64,000 nt of DNA from Ectothiorhodospiraceae bacterium WFHF3C12 (lineage in GTDB: Bacteria > Pseudomonadota > Gammaproteobacteria > Nitrococcales > Nitrococcaceae). The stretch's first letter is position 1; the number at the start of each line of letters is the position of its first letter. Location of the stretch: contig JACDUA010000014.1 of NCBI GenBank assembly GCA_013519935.1, positions 1 to 64,000 on the forward strand, read 5' to 3'. The notes under the pieces were generated by a model. It saw only the letters and a program-made list of their open reading frames with translations, was not told the DNA's origin and searched no databases. Positions 37,394-46,927 of this stretch are shown here, piece by piece. The position numbers were made by a program, and so were the translations under genes.

Positions 37394-39226
37394 ATGTGCG
37401 GAATTGTAGGGGCCGTCGCTGAACGGCAGGTCACGCCCATACTCCTGGAAGGCCTGCGGCGGCTCGAGTACCGCGGCTACGATTCCGCCGGGATCGCGGT
37501 GCTGAACGACCGGGGTGCCATCCAGCGCCAACGCACCGTGGGGAAGGTGGAGCAGCTCACCGCGGCGCTGGACGGGGACAGCCCCCGCGGCACCACCGGC
37601 ATCGCCCACACCCGCTGGGCCACCCACGGCGCCCCCTCCGACGCCAATGCCCACCCCCACGTCTGCCGCGACAGCGTGGCCGTGGTGCACAACGGCATTA
37701 TCGAGAACTTCGAAGCCCTTCGTCAGGACCAGGTGGCCGACGGCTACGACTTCACGTCGGAAACCGACACCGAGGCCGTCGCCAACCAGGTCCACCGGTA
37801 TCTCGCCCGCACAGGCGATCTGCTGGAGGCCGTCCGCCTGTCTGTCAGCGACCTGCACGGCGCCTACGCCCTGGGCGTGATGACCGCTGGCGGCGAGGGC
37901 CGGATCATCGCCGCCCGGCTCGGCAGCCCGCTGGTCATCGGTATCGGCATCGGCGAGAACTTCATCGCCTCGGACGTGGCAGCGCTGCTCCCGGTGACTC
38001 AACAATTCATCTTCCTGGAGGAAGGCGACATCGCGGACGTCCGCCGCGAGGGCGTCACGGTCTACGACCGGGATGGCAACCAGGTCGAGCGACCCATCAA
38101 GAAGAGCCAGCTCACCGCTGACGCCGTCGAGCGCGGTGAGTACCGCCACTTCATGCTCAAGGAGATCTTCGAGCAACCGCGCGCCGTGGCCGAAACCCTG
38201 GAGGGCCGGATCTCCGAGACCCGTGTGCTCGAGGCCGCCCTGGGCAACGACGCCGCGAAGATCCTGGACGAGACCCAGCGCGTGCAGATCGTCGCCTGCG
38301 GCACCAGTTACCATGCCGGCCTGGTCGCCCGGTACTGGTTCGAGACCTACGCCGGGCTGCCCTGTGACGTGGAGGTGGCCAGCGAATTCCGCTACCGCCG
38401 TCACGTGGTCCCGGCGAACACCCTGTTCGTCACCATCTCCCAGTCCGGTGAGACCGCCGACACCCTGGCCGCCCTGCGGGAGGCCAAGCAGATGGGCTAC
38501 GCGGCGACCCTGGGCATCTGCAACGTGCCGGAGTCGTCCCTGGTGCGGGAATCGGACCTGGTGTTGATGACCCGCGCCGGACCCGAGATCGGCGTCGCCT
38601 CCACCAAGGCCTTCACGACCCAGCTCGCCGCCCTGCTCCTGCTGGTCATCGCCGCCGGCCGCCACCAGGACCTGTCCACGAAGCTCGAGGCGGAGCTGGT
38701 GGATGCGCTGCGTCACCTGCCCGGTCAAATCGAGGCCGCCCTCGAGCTGGACGAAGACATCGCCCAACTGGCGGAGGACTTCATCGAGAAACGCCACACC
38801 CTGTTCCTGGGCCGGGGCATGCATTTCCCCATTGCCATGGAAGGGGCGCTCAAACTTAAGGAAATCTCCTACATCCACGCCGAGGCATATCCCGCCGGCG
38901 AGCTCAAACACGGCCCCCTGGCGCTGGTGGACAGCGAAATGCCCGTGGTCACCGTCGCCCCCGGGGACGAGCTGGTGGAGAAGCTGAAATCCAACCTCCA
39001 GGAGGTCCGCGCCCGGGGCGGCGAGCTCTACGTCTTCGCCCACCCCAACGTGAAGCTGCGCGGCGAAGATGGCTACACCGTCGTCCAGGTCCCGGCCACC
39101 AGCACGGTAACGGCACCCATCGTGGACGTCATCCCGCTACAGCTGCTCGCCTATCACGTGGCAGTGCTCAAGGGCACGGACGTGGACAAGCCGCGTAATC
39201 TCGCCAAGTCCGTGACGGTGGAGTGA
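37394..39226 (+). CDS. glmS: Glutamine-fructose-6-phosphate aminotransferase (isomerizing)
   Basis: Makes glucosamine-6-phosphate from fructose-6-phosphate and glutamine, the first step to UDP-GlcNAc. The N-terminal class II glutaminase begins MCGIVG with catalytic Cys1 after Met removal, and has RWATHG. Two SIS domains follow ([31 protein letters not shown] and [17 protein letters not shown]). The end [13 protein letters not shown] is the conserved segment whose DNA is read by TnsD in Tn7 targeting. Length is 610 residues. The accessory island begins directly after its stop. Confidence 0.98.
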   Translation: MCGIVGAVAERQVTPILLEGLRRLEYRGYDSAGIAVLNDRGAIQRQRTVGKVEQLTAALDGDSPRGTTGIAHTRWATHGAPSDANAHPHVCRDSVAVVHNGIIENFEALRQDQVADGYDFTSETDTEAVANQVHRYLARTGDLLEAVRLSVSDLHGAYALGVMTAGGEGRIIAARLGSPLVIGIGIGENFIASDVAALLPVTQQFIFLEEGDIADVRREGVTVYDRDGNQVERPIKKSQLTADAVERGEYRHFMLKEIFEQPRAVAETLEGRISETRVLEAALGNDAAKILDETQRVQIVACGTSYHAGLVARYWFETYAGLPCDVEVASEFRYRRHVVPANTLFVTISQSGETADTLAALREAKQMGYAATLGICNVPESSLVRESDLVLMTRAGPEIGVASTKAFTTQLAALLLLVIAAGRHQDLSTKLEAELVDALRHLPGQIEAALELDEDIAQLAEDFIEKRHTLFLGRGMHFPIAMEGALKLKEISYIHAEAYPAGELKHGPLALVDSEMPVVTVAPGDELVEKLKSNLQEVRARGGELYVFAHPNVKLRGEDGYTVVQVPATSTVTAPIVDVIPLQLLAYHVAVLKGTDVDKPRNLAKSVTVE

Positions 39227-39258
39227 GCCGCCGTCCGGCCCCTGCTTTGCTGGATCGA

Positions 39259-39332
39259 GGGAATTAAGTTTGAGACGGTTGGAATGAGTTTGAGACAGTC
39301 CAGCCTATGTTTTGGAATAGGTTTGAGACGGA
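39259..39332 (+). repeat. Iterated direct repeats just after glmS, candidate transposon end
   Basis: Three direct copies of GGAAT-(R/T)AG-GTTTGAGAC-like words occur, with the core TTTGAGAC at 39269-39276, 39289-39296 and 39322-39329. A weaker fourth copy, GGAATGGGCTTAAGGCGA, lies at 39463-39480. Such iterated sites resemble the TnsB-binding repeats in Tn7-type ends, or repeats in IS21-type ends. I could not find a clear terminal TGT or a target duplication, so the exact boundary is open. Confidence 0.5.
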
Positions 39333-39959
39333 CACGCGCTACGGACCACGTGAACCTGACTGCAGGCATTCGCTCGCTTCACTGGTTCTTGAGCGGGCCG
39401 CCTGAGGCCGACGGATTTCTATTAGCAATTCCCAGAGGGCATGAAGCTCAGGACAGTCGGTTGGAATGGGCTTAAGGCGACTTGGTCCAGATCCTCAGTG
39501 GTAACAGTGGATCACTGAGGCCGTGATTGATGTGCAACACTGCCTGATAACAGGCATGCGTTTTCCCGCTCGTCCGACATACTTCGTGGCCCGGTTTGCC
39601 GGAATCGCCTCCCGCCTGAAGCGCTAGGTGACGTCCCGAATGCCGGAATGTGAGCGCCGACCCTCGTCGTCCACCGATAACTTCCGAGCAAGAGCGCGAC
39701 CCCGCTGAGGATACCCGCCAACTCAGCCCAGGGCTTCCGAGAATGGGCTTTCACCCCTTTTTTGGTTGGAGTTTCAGGAACGATAGAGACGCTACTGTGC
39801 ATCAGGCGTTGACACACAACCGCTACTAGCATATCTTTACCCAAGCTCTGGCAGTACAGTAGAGCTTCTCGAAGCGCTGGGTCAGGGTGAAAGGGTGCGG
39901 CAGGTGGCGGCCTGCCGCAGTGCTTCAACACGCAATCGTCTCTGAATGGAGCTAAAGCG
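39333..39959. other. Gene-poor stretch between the glmS-side repeats and the first cargo gene
   Basis: No convincing gene is seen in about 630 bp. A 139-codon open frame on the minus strand (39512-39931) has no ribosome site or recognisable domain and low-complexity composition, so it is not called. The fourth weak copy of the direct repeat lies at 39463-39480. Confidence 0.5.
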
Positions 39960-40241
39960 ATGGCAGTCTATCAAATCGACTACGACCTGCGTAAGCAGCG
40001 GAACTATCAGGCCCTCTACGACAGGCTCAAAAGCTACTCCGCCTGGTGTCGGCCGCTGGAGTCCACTTGGGTTATCGAGACCACCCAGACTGCGTCCCAG
40101 GTTCGGGACTATTTGAAGGGCGCGATCGACCCCGACGATGGGATTCTGGTGACACGGCTCTCTGGCGAGGCTGCATGGGCCAACTTGCGTGATGGGGCTT
40201 CCCGTGCCTTGAAGGACCTGCTGGAACGCCGGGCGGCGTGA
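39960..40241 (+). CDS. Cas2/SinR-like small protein
   Basis: A 93-residue protein beginning AVYQIDYDLRKQRNYQALYD and continuing YSAWCRPLESTWVI. This is the ferredoxin-like pattern of a small family often annotated as SinR-family or Cas2-like, related to the Cas2/VapD fold. The first beta strand ends in an Asp (YDL), as in Cas2. There is no cas1 and no CRISPR array in the window, so a role in adaptation is unlikely; a toxin-like RNase or regulatory role is possible. ATG 39960 has GGAG upstream. It is the first gene of the restriction-modification series. Confidence 0.7.
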   Translation: MAVYQIDYDLRKQRNYQALYDRLKSYSAWCRPLESTWVIETTQTASQVRDYLKGAIDPDDGILVTRLSGEAAWANLRDGASRALKDLLERRAA

Positions 40242-40284
40242 TGTGCTTGGCGCCATGGAAGGCGCCCAACCTAAAGAGGGGCGA

Positions 40285-40875
40285 ATGTCACAGAGCGTAT
40301 CAATTGGGGATATCGCGGAGGTGCGCAGCGGGTACACGTTCCGGCGGGCTACATCGGAGTCGGACGCGAACGGGCTGCTGGGCCTTCACATTGGCGATAT
40401 TCGGGAAACCAGCGTTGTCGACCCATCGCGGCTGTCGGCCATCGAGTGGCAAAGTGAGGGGCGGCCGCCAGTGCTTGAACCGGGGGACGTGGTGTTTGCG
40501 GCGAAGGGTAGTTACAACCGCGCCGCAGTATTTCGCGACGAGGAAAGTCAGGTCGTGCCGTCGAACCAGTTCCTCGTGCTGAGGGTGCGGAATAGCGGAC
40601 CTATCTCGCCGGAGTTCCTGTGCTGGACCTTGAACTACAAAGAAACCCAGAGGCGGCTGGCCGAGCTTCAGTCGGGAACCAGTATCTTCTCCATAAGCAA
40701 GAAGGCTCTTCAAATCTTCACGGTGTCGCTGCCACCGCGTGAGACCCAGAACAAGCTCCTCCGACTGAATGCCCTCTGGGAAGAAGAGCGGCGCCTGTCG
40801 GAGGCACTCATTGAGAACGGAGAGACCATGGTGCAAGGCATGTTTCAGCGGTTACTTACCGGAGCAGTGGAATGA
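40285..40875 (+). CDS. Half-size type I restriction specificity protein (single TRD)
   Basis: A 196-residue HsdS-like protein with only one target-recognition domain. The start SVSIGDIAEVRSGYTFRRAT matches the HsdS TRD opening, and VVPSNQFLVLRVRN and QSGTSIFSISKKAL are typical blocks. The end LPPRETQNKLLRLNALWEEE through MVQGMFQRLLTGAVE is one conserved helix repeat. A full HsdS has two such halves. It has AGAGGGG upstream and its stop overlaps the hsdM start (ATGA). It may act as a dimeric S subunit, modulate the full-length HsdS, or be a remnant. Confidence 0.8.
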   Translation: MSQSVSIGDIAEVRSGYTFRRATSESDANGLLGLHIGDIRETSVVDPSRLSAIEWQSEGRPPVLEPGDVVFAAKGSYNRAAVFRDEESQVVPSNQFLVLRVRNSGPISPEFLCWTLNYKETQRRLAELQSGTSIFSISKKALQIFTVSLPPRETQNKLLRLNALWEEERRLSEALIENGETMVQGMFQRLLTGAVE

Positions 40876-42386
40876 GCAACACGATCAACCAGGACCAGAT
40901 CAACAAGGCCGTATGGCGCGCCTGCGACACCTTCCGCGGCACTGTGGACCCGAGCATCTACAAGGACTACGTGCTCACGATGCTGTTCGTGAAGTACCTG
41001 TCGGACGTCTGGCAGGACCACTGGGAGCAGTATCAGCAAGAGCATGGCGACCACCCGGAGCTGATCCAGGAGTTGATGAAGAACGAGCGCTTCGTGCTGC
41101 CGGAGGGCGCCAACTTCTACGACCTGTACAAGCGTCGCCATGAGCCGGGTAACGGCGAGCGTATCGATAAGGCGCTGCATGCCATCGAAGAAAACAACAG
41201 CCAGAAGCTGAATGACGTCTTCCAGGACATCAGCTTCAACTCCACCAAACTGGGCGACGAGAAGCACAAGAACGAGATCCTCAGGGCGCTGCTGGAGGAT
41301 TTTCATCGACCGGAACTGAACCTGCGCCCCAGCCGCATCGGCCGGCTGGATATTATCGGCAACGCCTACGAGTACCTAATCGCCCAGTTCGCTGCGACGT
41401 CCGGCAAGAAGGCCGGCGAGTTTTACACGCCGGCGGAGGTTTCCGAGCTGATCGCCGAGGTACTGGCCCCGAAGGAAGGCGACGAGATCTGCGACCCGGC
41501 CTGCGGCTCGGGCTCGCTGCTGCTGAAATGCGCCAACCAGATCAAGAACGCCTTCAACGGCTCGAAACGCTTTGCCCTGTACGGCCAGGAGGCCATCGGC
41601 AGCACCTGGGCGCTGGCGAAGATGAACATGTTTCTGCACGGGGTGGACAACCACAAGATCGAGTGGGGGGATTCCCTGCGCAATCCCAAGCTGTTGGACG
41701 AGAAGGGCCGGCTGAAGCTGTTCGATGTGGTAGCTGCCAATCCGCCTTTCTCATTAGACAAGTGGGGCCATGAAGGCGCCGGCGACGACCCCTACGGCCG
41801 CTTCCGCCGTGGCGTACCGCCGAAAACCAAGGGCGATTACGGCTTTATCCTGCACATGATCGAAACCCTTAAGCCCGGCACCGGACGGATGGGCGTGGTC
41901 GTCCCACATGGCGTGCTTTTCCGAGGTTCCAGTGAGGGCAAGATCCGCAAACAGTTGGTCGAGGAGAACCTGCTGGATGCCGTGATCGGCTTGCCGGAGA
42001 AACTCTTCTACGGCACCGGCATACCGGCGGCGATTCTGGTGTTCCGCCAAGACAAGACCGACGAGAACGTGCTATTTGTAGACGCCAGCCGGGAATTCCG
42101 GGCGGGCAAGAACCAGAACGCCCTATCCGAAGAGAACATCCGCAAGATCGTCGAGACGTACGCCGCCCGCACCGATGTGGACAAATATGCTCACCTCGCC
42201 ACGCCGAAAGAGATCGCAGAGAACGATTTCAATCTGAACATCCCCCGCTACGTGGATACCTTCGAGGAAGAGAAAGAAATCGACCTCATAGCGGTGCGGA
42301 CCGAGCGCGAGCAGCTCAAGGAGAAGCTGGCGGCGCTGGAACAGGAGATGGATGGCTATCTGAAGGAGCTGGGTTATGGTTCCTGA
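40872..42386 (+). CDS. hsdM: Type I restriction-modification system DNA methyltransferase subunit
   Basis: The N6-adenine methyltransferase subunit, which needs HsdS for sequence specificity. The N-terminal helical domain (INQDQINKAVWRACDTFRG) is followed by the catalytic domain, with AdoMet motif DPACGSGSLLLKCANQ and catalytic motif NPPF in VVAANPPFSLDKWG. The C-terminus is a coiled segment (RTEREQLKEKLAALEQEM). Length is 504 residues. It is coupled to the half-HsdS upstream by ATGA and overlaps hsdS by 11 bp. Confidence 0.96.
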   Translation: MSNTINQDQINKAVWRACDTFRGTVDPSIYKDYVLTMLFVKYLSDVWQDHWEQYQQEHGDHPELIQELMKNERFVLPEGANFYDLYKRRHEPGNGERIDKALHAIEENNSQKLNDVFQDISFNSTKLGDEKHKNEILRALLEDFHRPELNLRPSRIGRLDIIGNAYEYLIAQFAATSGKKAGEFYTPAEVSELIAEVLAPKEGDEICDPACGSGSLLLKCANQIKNAFNGSKRFALYGQEAIGSTWALAKMNMFLHGVDNHKIEWGDSLRNPKLLDEKGRLKLFDVVAANPPFSLDKWGHEGAGDDPYGRFRRGVPPKTKGDYGFILHMIETLKPGTGRMGVVVPHGVLFRGSSEGKIRKQLVEENLLDAVIGLPEKLFYGTGIPAAILVFRQDKTDENVLFVDASREFRAGKNQNALSEENIRKIVETYAARTDVDKYAHLATPKEIAENDFNLNIPRYVDTFEEEKEIDLIAVRTEREQLKEKLAALEQEMDGYLKELGYGS

Positions 42387-43605
42387 GGGGTGGGTAGCTA
42401 CACAGATTGCCGAACTGGCTACGTTTCGCTCTGGGGGTACGCCTGGGAAGGCGGAGCCGTCTTACTGGGGTGGCAGCGACCCCTGGATTTCCGGAAAGGA
42501 TCTCAAGAACCATTATCTTGATAGAAGCGTAGATCAGTTAACAATTAAAGGTTTTAAGCGTGCTAAGCGGGCTCCCGCCGGGGCCACTCTCATTCTCGTC
42601 CGAGGAATGACGCTCTTAAAGGAATTCCCCGTAGGATACACTCTCAGAGAAGTTGCATTTAACCAAGACCTTAAGGCATTGATACCGTCAACCAGTGTTG
42701 ATGGCCTATTTCTTTCTTTTCTCTTGGCTGGCGAGCAGCATCGAATTAGGCAGTTAGTGACGACAGCCGGCCATGGAACCGGGCGGCTGGATACTCAGTT
42801 GATCAAAGAATACCCGGTTAACCTTCCCCCCCTAGTAGAGCAGAAGAAGATCGCTAAGATCCTCTCCACCTGGGACGAAGCCATTACTACGACAGAGCAG
42901 CTTCTGGCCAACAGCGAGCAGCAGAAAAGCGCCCTGATGCAGCAGTTGCTGACGGGCAAGAAGCGGTTGCCGGGATTTGAGGGAAAGTGGACCTATGTTC
43001 AGGTGGGAGACGTGTTTCGCCGGGTAACAAGAAGGAATGGAGGTCGGAGTCACAACGTTGTAACTATCTCAGGACGTCGAGGACTCATTCGGCAAGAAGA
43101 GTTCTTCAAGAAATCAGTGGCGTCAGAAACTCTGGATGGCTACGTCTTGCTGAAGAAAGGGGAGTTTGCGTACAGCAAGAGTTATTCGAACGGATACCCC
43201 ATGGGTGCCATTAAGCGCCTAAACCGTTATGACGAAGCGGTCGTATCGACACTATATATTTGCTTCGACGTGGCGGACGAAGGCCAGGCCGACAGGGATT
43301 TCTTCGAATACTTCTTTGAAGCGGGACTCCTTAATCATGGTTTAAGCAAAGTGGCGAATGAAGGTGGTCGGGCGCACGGTCTTCTGAACGTGAAGCCATC
43401 TGACTTCTTCTCTTTGAAGATACCGCTCCCTCCAATTGAAGAGCAGCGGAGAATAGCCGAAGTCATCGGTTCAGCTGAGCAAGAGGTCTTGGAGATTGAA
43501 AGGGATTTGTCACTGCTGAAGCAAGAGAAGAAAGCCCTGATGCAGCAGCTCCTTACTGGAAGGCGCCGCGTCAAAGTGGACGAGGCCGAACAGGCCACCG
43601 CCTGA
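42376..43605 (+). CDS. hsdS: Type I restriction-modification system specificity subunit
   Basis: A 409-residue DNA-recognition subunit with two target-recognition domains (about residues 5-155 and 210-370). The two conserved helical regions contain QQKSALMQQLLTGKKRLPGF and EKKALMQQLLTGRRR. Each TRD recognises half of the bipartite target. Much of 42500-42850 and 43000-43500 is visibly richer in A and T than hsdM and hsdR on either side, a common sign of exchanged TRDs. The 5' end overlaps hsdM. Confidence 0.94.
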   Translation: MVPEGWVATQIAELATFRSGGTPGKAEPSYWGGSDPWISGKDLKNHYLDRSVDQLTIKGFKRAKRAPAGATLILVRGMTLLKEFPVGYTLREVAFNQDLKALIPSTSVDGLFLSFLLAGEQHRIRQLVTTAGHGTGRLDTQLIKEYPVNLPPLVEQKKIAKILSTWDEAITTTEQLLANSEQQKSALMQQLLTGKKRLPGFEGKWTYVQVGDVFRRVTRRNGGRSHNVVTISGRRGLIRQEEFFKKSVASETLDGYVLLKKGEFAYSKSYSNGYPMGAIKRLNRYDEAVVSTLYICFDVADEGQADRDFFEYFFEAGLLNHGLSKVANEGGRAHGLLNVKPSDFFSLKIPLPPIEEQRRIAEVIGSAEQEVLEIERDLSLLKQEKKALMQQLLTGRRRVKVDEAEQATA

Positions 43606-43636
43606 GACCGAGCATGACCAGGAGCCGGAGAGCACC

Positions 43637-46600
43637 TTGTCGGAGAAAGTGACCCCCAACACCAGCGAGCTTTACGCCTCCCATATTCCGGCCCTGATCA
43701 CGCTGATGAAGCTGGGTTGGGAGTACCGCTCGCCAGCGAAAGTGATGGAGCAGCGCGGAGACTCCACGCGCGAGGTACTGCTGCGCCCGGTGCTGATCGA
43801 ATTTTTGCGTCAGCACCGCTTCGAGTACAAGGGCGACACCTATCCGCTCTCCAGTGAGGGCATCCAGCAGGTGCTCACGACTCTGGCCACGCCGGGACTG
43901 GCTGAGGGGCTGATGTCCGCCAACGAGTCGGTGCACGACATGCTCACCCTGGGCATCACCGTCAATGAGTTCATGCCCGATGGTAAGCGGCACGCGGTCA
44001 CCGTGCCGTTGGTTGATTGGGACGATATCGAGCGGAACAGCTTCCTGGTTACCGAGGAAATGGAGGTACAGAACGCCTCCGCTACCGGCCATCGTCGGCC
44101 GGACGTCGTAGGCTTTCTCAACGGCATTCCGGTGGTGGTGATCGAAGCCAAGCGGGCCGCATCCGGCAACCCCAACAAGTCCATGATCGACGAGAGCGTC
44201 AGCCAGATGCTGCGCAACCAGGGGGTGCGGGAGATCCCCTACCTGTTCGCCTTCGCCCAGGTGCTGGTGGCGGTCAGTCAGACCCAGGGACGTTACGGCA
44301 CCGCCCGCACGCCGAGGAAGTTCTGGTCTCTCTGGCAGGAGGACCAGATCACCGAGGCCGAGCGCGAGACGATTGTGAACCGGCCGCTCAGCGACGACCA
44401 AGTCGACGCGCTATTTACCGACCGTGCCCCGCGCGTCCGTAAGCACTTCGAGCAGCTCTGGTCGAAAACTGTTCTGCCTACGGAACAGGACGAGCTGCTT
44501 ATCGGCATTCTCAGCCCGGCGCGGCTGCTGAAGCTGCTGCGCTACTACATCCTGTTCTACAAGAACGAGAAGATCATTGCCCGCTATCAGCAGTTCTTCG
44601 GTATTGAGGAACTGCTGGAGAAGGTCAGTCACGTGGACGCCAAGAGTTCCCGCCAGGGTGGGGTGATCTGGCATACCACCGGCTCCGGCAAGTCCTTCAC
44701 CATGGTGTTTCTCAGCAAGCTGCTAGTGCTGCACGAGTCCCTCAAGCAGTGCCGCGTGGTGGTGGTCACCGACCGGGTAGATTTGGAGAAGCAGCTCTCG
44801 CGCACCTTCGCCGCCGCGGGCGCATTGGGTTTGACCTCGGTGAGTAGCGGTGAGGCTGGCAATGCCCGGGTGGGCTCCGGTCGCGAGCTGGCCTGGCAGA
44901 TCGGCAAGGGCAACCAGCGCGTGATCTTCACGCTGGTGCAGAAGTTCATGTCCGCGATCAAGTACAAGGAGTGCTACAACCCAAGCGAGAATCTGCTGGT
45001 GCTGGTGGATGAGGGCCACCGCAGCCACGGTGGTGAGAACCACCAGCGCATGCGCAAGGCGCTGCCCCGGGCGGGTTATATCGCCTTCACCGGAACTCCA
45101 TTGCTCAAGAAGGACCGTCAAGAGACGGTCGATACCTTCGGGCCCATCGTCCACGCCTACACGATGCGCCGGGCCGTGGAGGACAAAACGGTGGCGCCGC
45201 TGCTGTACGAGGAACGCCACCCGACGTTGGACGTGAACCAGGAGGCCATCGACAACTGGTTCGAGACGATTACCCAGGGGCTGAGCGACGACCAGAAGGC
45301 TGACCTGAAACGGAAGTACGCCAAGCGCGGTGCCATCTACGGCGCCGAGAACCGCATCCGGCTGATCGCGTGGGACATCGCGATTCATTTCAATGAGCAC
45401 TTCAAGAAGCTGGGCAAAAGCCTGAAGGGCCAGGTTGCTTGCGACAGCAAGCTTTCCGCCATCCGCTTGAAGAAGTTCCTGGACGAAACGGAGTTGGTCA
45501 CTTCCCGCGTGGTGATCTCGCCGCCGGACACCCGCGAGGGGCACAGTGAGGTGGATGAGGCCGAGCTGCCGGAGGTGCAGCAGTGGTGGGCGAACAACGT
45601 CCAGGGTGACCCCTACGAATACGAGCGCCAGGCCATCGAGCACTTTGGTATGGAGGGCGACCCCGATCTATTGATCGTGGTGGACAAGCTGCTCACGGGG
45701 TTCGACGAGCCGCTCAACGCGGTTTTGTACATCGACAAGCCGCTAAAGGGGCACAACCTGATCCAGGCCATAGCGCGGGTGAACCGGTTGCACGAGGAAA
45801 AGGCCTACGGTCTGTTGATCGACTATCGGGGCATCCTCGCCGAGCTGGATACGGCCATAAAGGATTACCAGAACCTGGAGGAACACACCCAGGGCGGCTA
45901 TGACATCGACGACATCGACGGTCTCTACCGGAGTGTGAGCACGGAGTACAAGCGCCTGCCCGAGCTGCACGAGAATCTCTGGTCCTTCTTCCAGGGCGTG
46001 GAGAACACCTACGATCAACAGGCGTTCCGGCAGGTGCTGATGCCGCGTTACGAGACCGACAGCGAGGGCGTCGAGTACGACGCGCGTCAGAAGCTGCGTG
46101 AGGACTTCTATGAGGCGCTTACGAAATTCGGCGTGTGCCTGCAGGTGGCCCGCTCATCTCACTCGTTCTTTGAGGACAACTCCTTTACCGAGGCGATGCT
46201 CAACACCTACAAGCGGGACCTCAAATTCTTTACCGAACTCCGCCAGATCGCGCGCCAGGACGCCCAGGAGACGGTGGACTACAGCGCCTACGAGAAGCAG
46301 ATCCGCAAGCTCGTGGATCGAGACGTGATGGGGCTGAAGGTCAAGGAGGGCGAGGGCGCCTACGAGGTGGATCGGCTCGGGCAAGACCCGGAAGAGTGGG
46401 ACGACCAGAAGACCCGCAACGAGGCGGATACCATCCGCACCCGGACCCGGAAGACCATCGAGCAGGATCTGCAGGATGATCCCTATGCCCAGAAGGTGTT
46501 CTCCGAGCTGTTGAAGAAGGCCATCGAGGAGGCCGATGCGCTGTTCGATCACCCGGTCAAGCAATATGCCCTGTTCCGGGAGTTCGAGGAGCAGGTAACC

Positions 46601-46927
46601 GAGCGGCGCACGCCGGGTATCCCAGAGGAGTTGGCCAACAAGCCCCACGCCAAGGCTTACTTTGGTGTCTTTCGCTTGGTGATGGGCGATGAGGAGATCG
46701 ACACACGGATGGAGGAGGACGCCGGCGAATTGATCCAACTGGCGCTGACGATCGACGAGACCGTGGCCGACGTGGTGGCGGAGAACACACTGAATCCTGG
46801 TGGTATCGATGCCGGCATTCGTAAGATGCTGCTGCCGGATTTGTTCAAGCGCTTCGGTTTGGACAACGCCAACCGGATCCTGGACCAGATCGTCCACATC
46901 GTGAGAGTCGGGTTGAGACGTGAGTGA
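43637..46927 (+). CDS. hsdR: Type I restriction endonuclease subunit R
   Basis: The translocating nuclease subunit, 1096 residues. The N-terminal PD-(D/E)XK nuclease shows RRPDVVGFLNGIPVVVIEAKR. The SF2 motor follows with Walker A HTTGSGKSFTMVFLSKLL, the DEGHRS box, FTGTPLL and later motifs such as QAIARVNR. The C-terminal helical region probably contacts HsdM. The start is TTG 43637 with GGAG upstream, and MSEKVTPNTSELYASHIPAL is a normal beginning. The gene overlaps the metallopeptidase gene by 8 bp. Confidence 0.95.
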   Translation: MSEKVTPNTSELYASHIPALITLMKLGWEYRSPAKVMEQRGDSTREVLLRPVLIEFLRQHRFEYKGDTYPLSSEGIQQVLTTLATPGLAEGLMSANESVHDMLTLGITVNEFMPDGKRHAVTVPLVDWDDIERNSFLVTEEMEVQNASATGHRRPDVVGFLNGIPVVVIEAKRAASGNPNKSMIDESVSQMLRNQGVREIPYLFAFAQVLVAVSQTQGRYGTARTPRKFWSLWQEDQITEAERETIVNRPLSDDQVDALFTDRAPRVRKHFEQLWSKTVLPTEQDELLIGILSPARLLKLLRYYILFYKNEKIIARYQQFFGIEELLEKVSHVDAKSSRQGGVIWHTTGSGKSFTMVFLSKLLVLHESLKQCRVVVVTDRVDLEKQLSRTFAAAGALGLTSVSSGEAGNARVGSGRELAWQIGKGNQRVIFTLVQKFMSAIKYKECYNPSENLLVLVDEGHRSHGGENHQRMRKALPRAGYIAFTGTPLLKKDRQETVDTFGPIVHAYTMRRAVEDKTVAPLLYEERHPTLDVNQEAIDNWFETITQGLSDDQKADLKRKYAKRGAIYGAENRIRLIAWDIAIHFNEHFKKLGKSLKGQVACDSKLSAIRLKKFLDETELVTSRVVISPPDTREGHSEVDEAELPEVQQWWANNVQGDPYEYERQAIEHFGMEGDPDLLIVVDKLLTGFDEPLNAVLYIDKPLKGHNLIQAIARVNRLHEEKAYGLLIDYRGILAELDTAIKDYQNLEEHTQGGYDIDDIDGLYRSVSTEYKRLPELHENLWSFFQGVENTYDQQAFRQVLMPRYETDSEGVEYDARQKLREDFYEALTKFGVCLQVARSSHSFFEDNSFTEAMLNTYKRDLKFFTELRQIARQDAQETVDYSAYEKQIRKLVDRDVMGLKVKEGEGAYEVDRLGQDPEEWDDQKTRNEADTIRTRTRKTIEQDLQDDPYAQKVFSELLKKAIEEADALFDHPVKQYALFREFEEQVTERRTPGIPEELANKPHAKAYFGVFRLVMGDEEIDTRMEEDAGELIQLALTIDETVADVVAENTLNPGGIDAGIRKMLLPDLFKRFGLDNANRILDQIVHIVRVGLRRE

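Noticed and set aside
39240-39258. Exact Tn7-like left boundary and target duplication after glmS
   Set aside because: The expected insertion point about 25 bp past the stop was inspected, but no TGT terminus or 5-bp duplication could be identified.
39512-39931. 139-codon minus-strand frame before the Cas2-like gene
   Set aside because: No ribosome site, no domain and mixed low-complexity sequence; not enough to call a gene.
39960-40241. CRISPR-Cas locus suggested by the Cas2-like protein
   Set aside because: There is no cas1, no other cas gene and no repeat-spacer array nearby. The protein belongs to a family often found alone.
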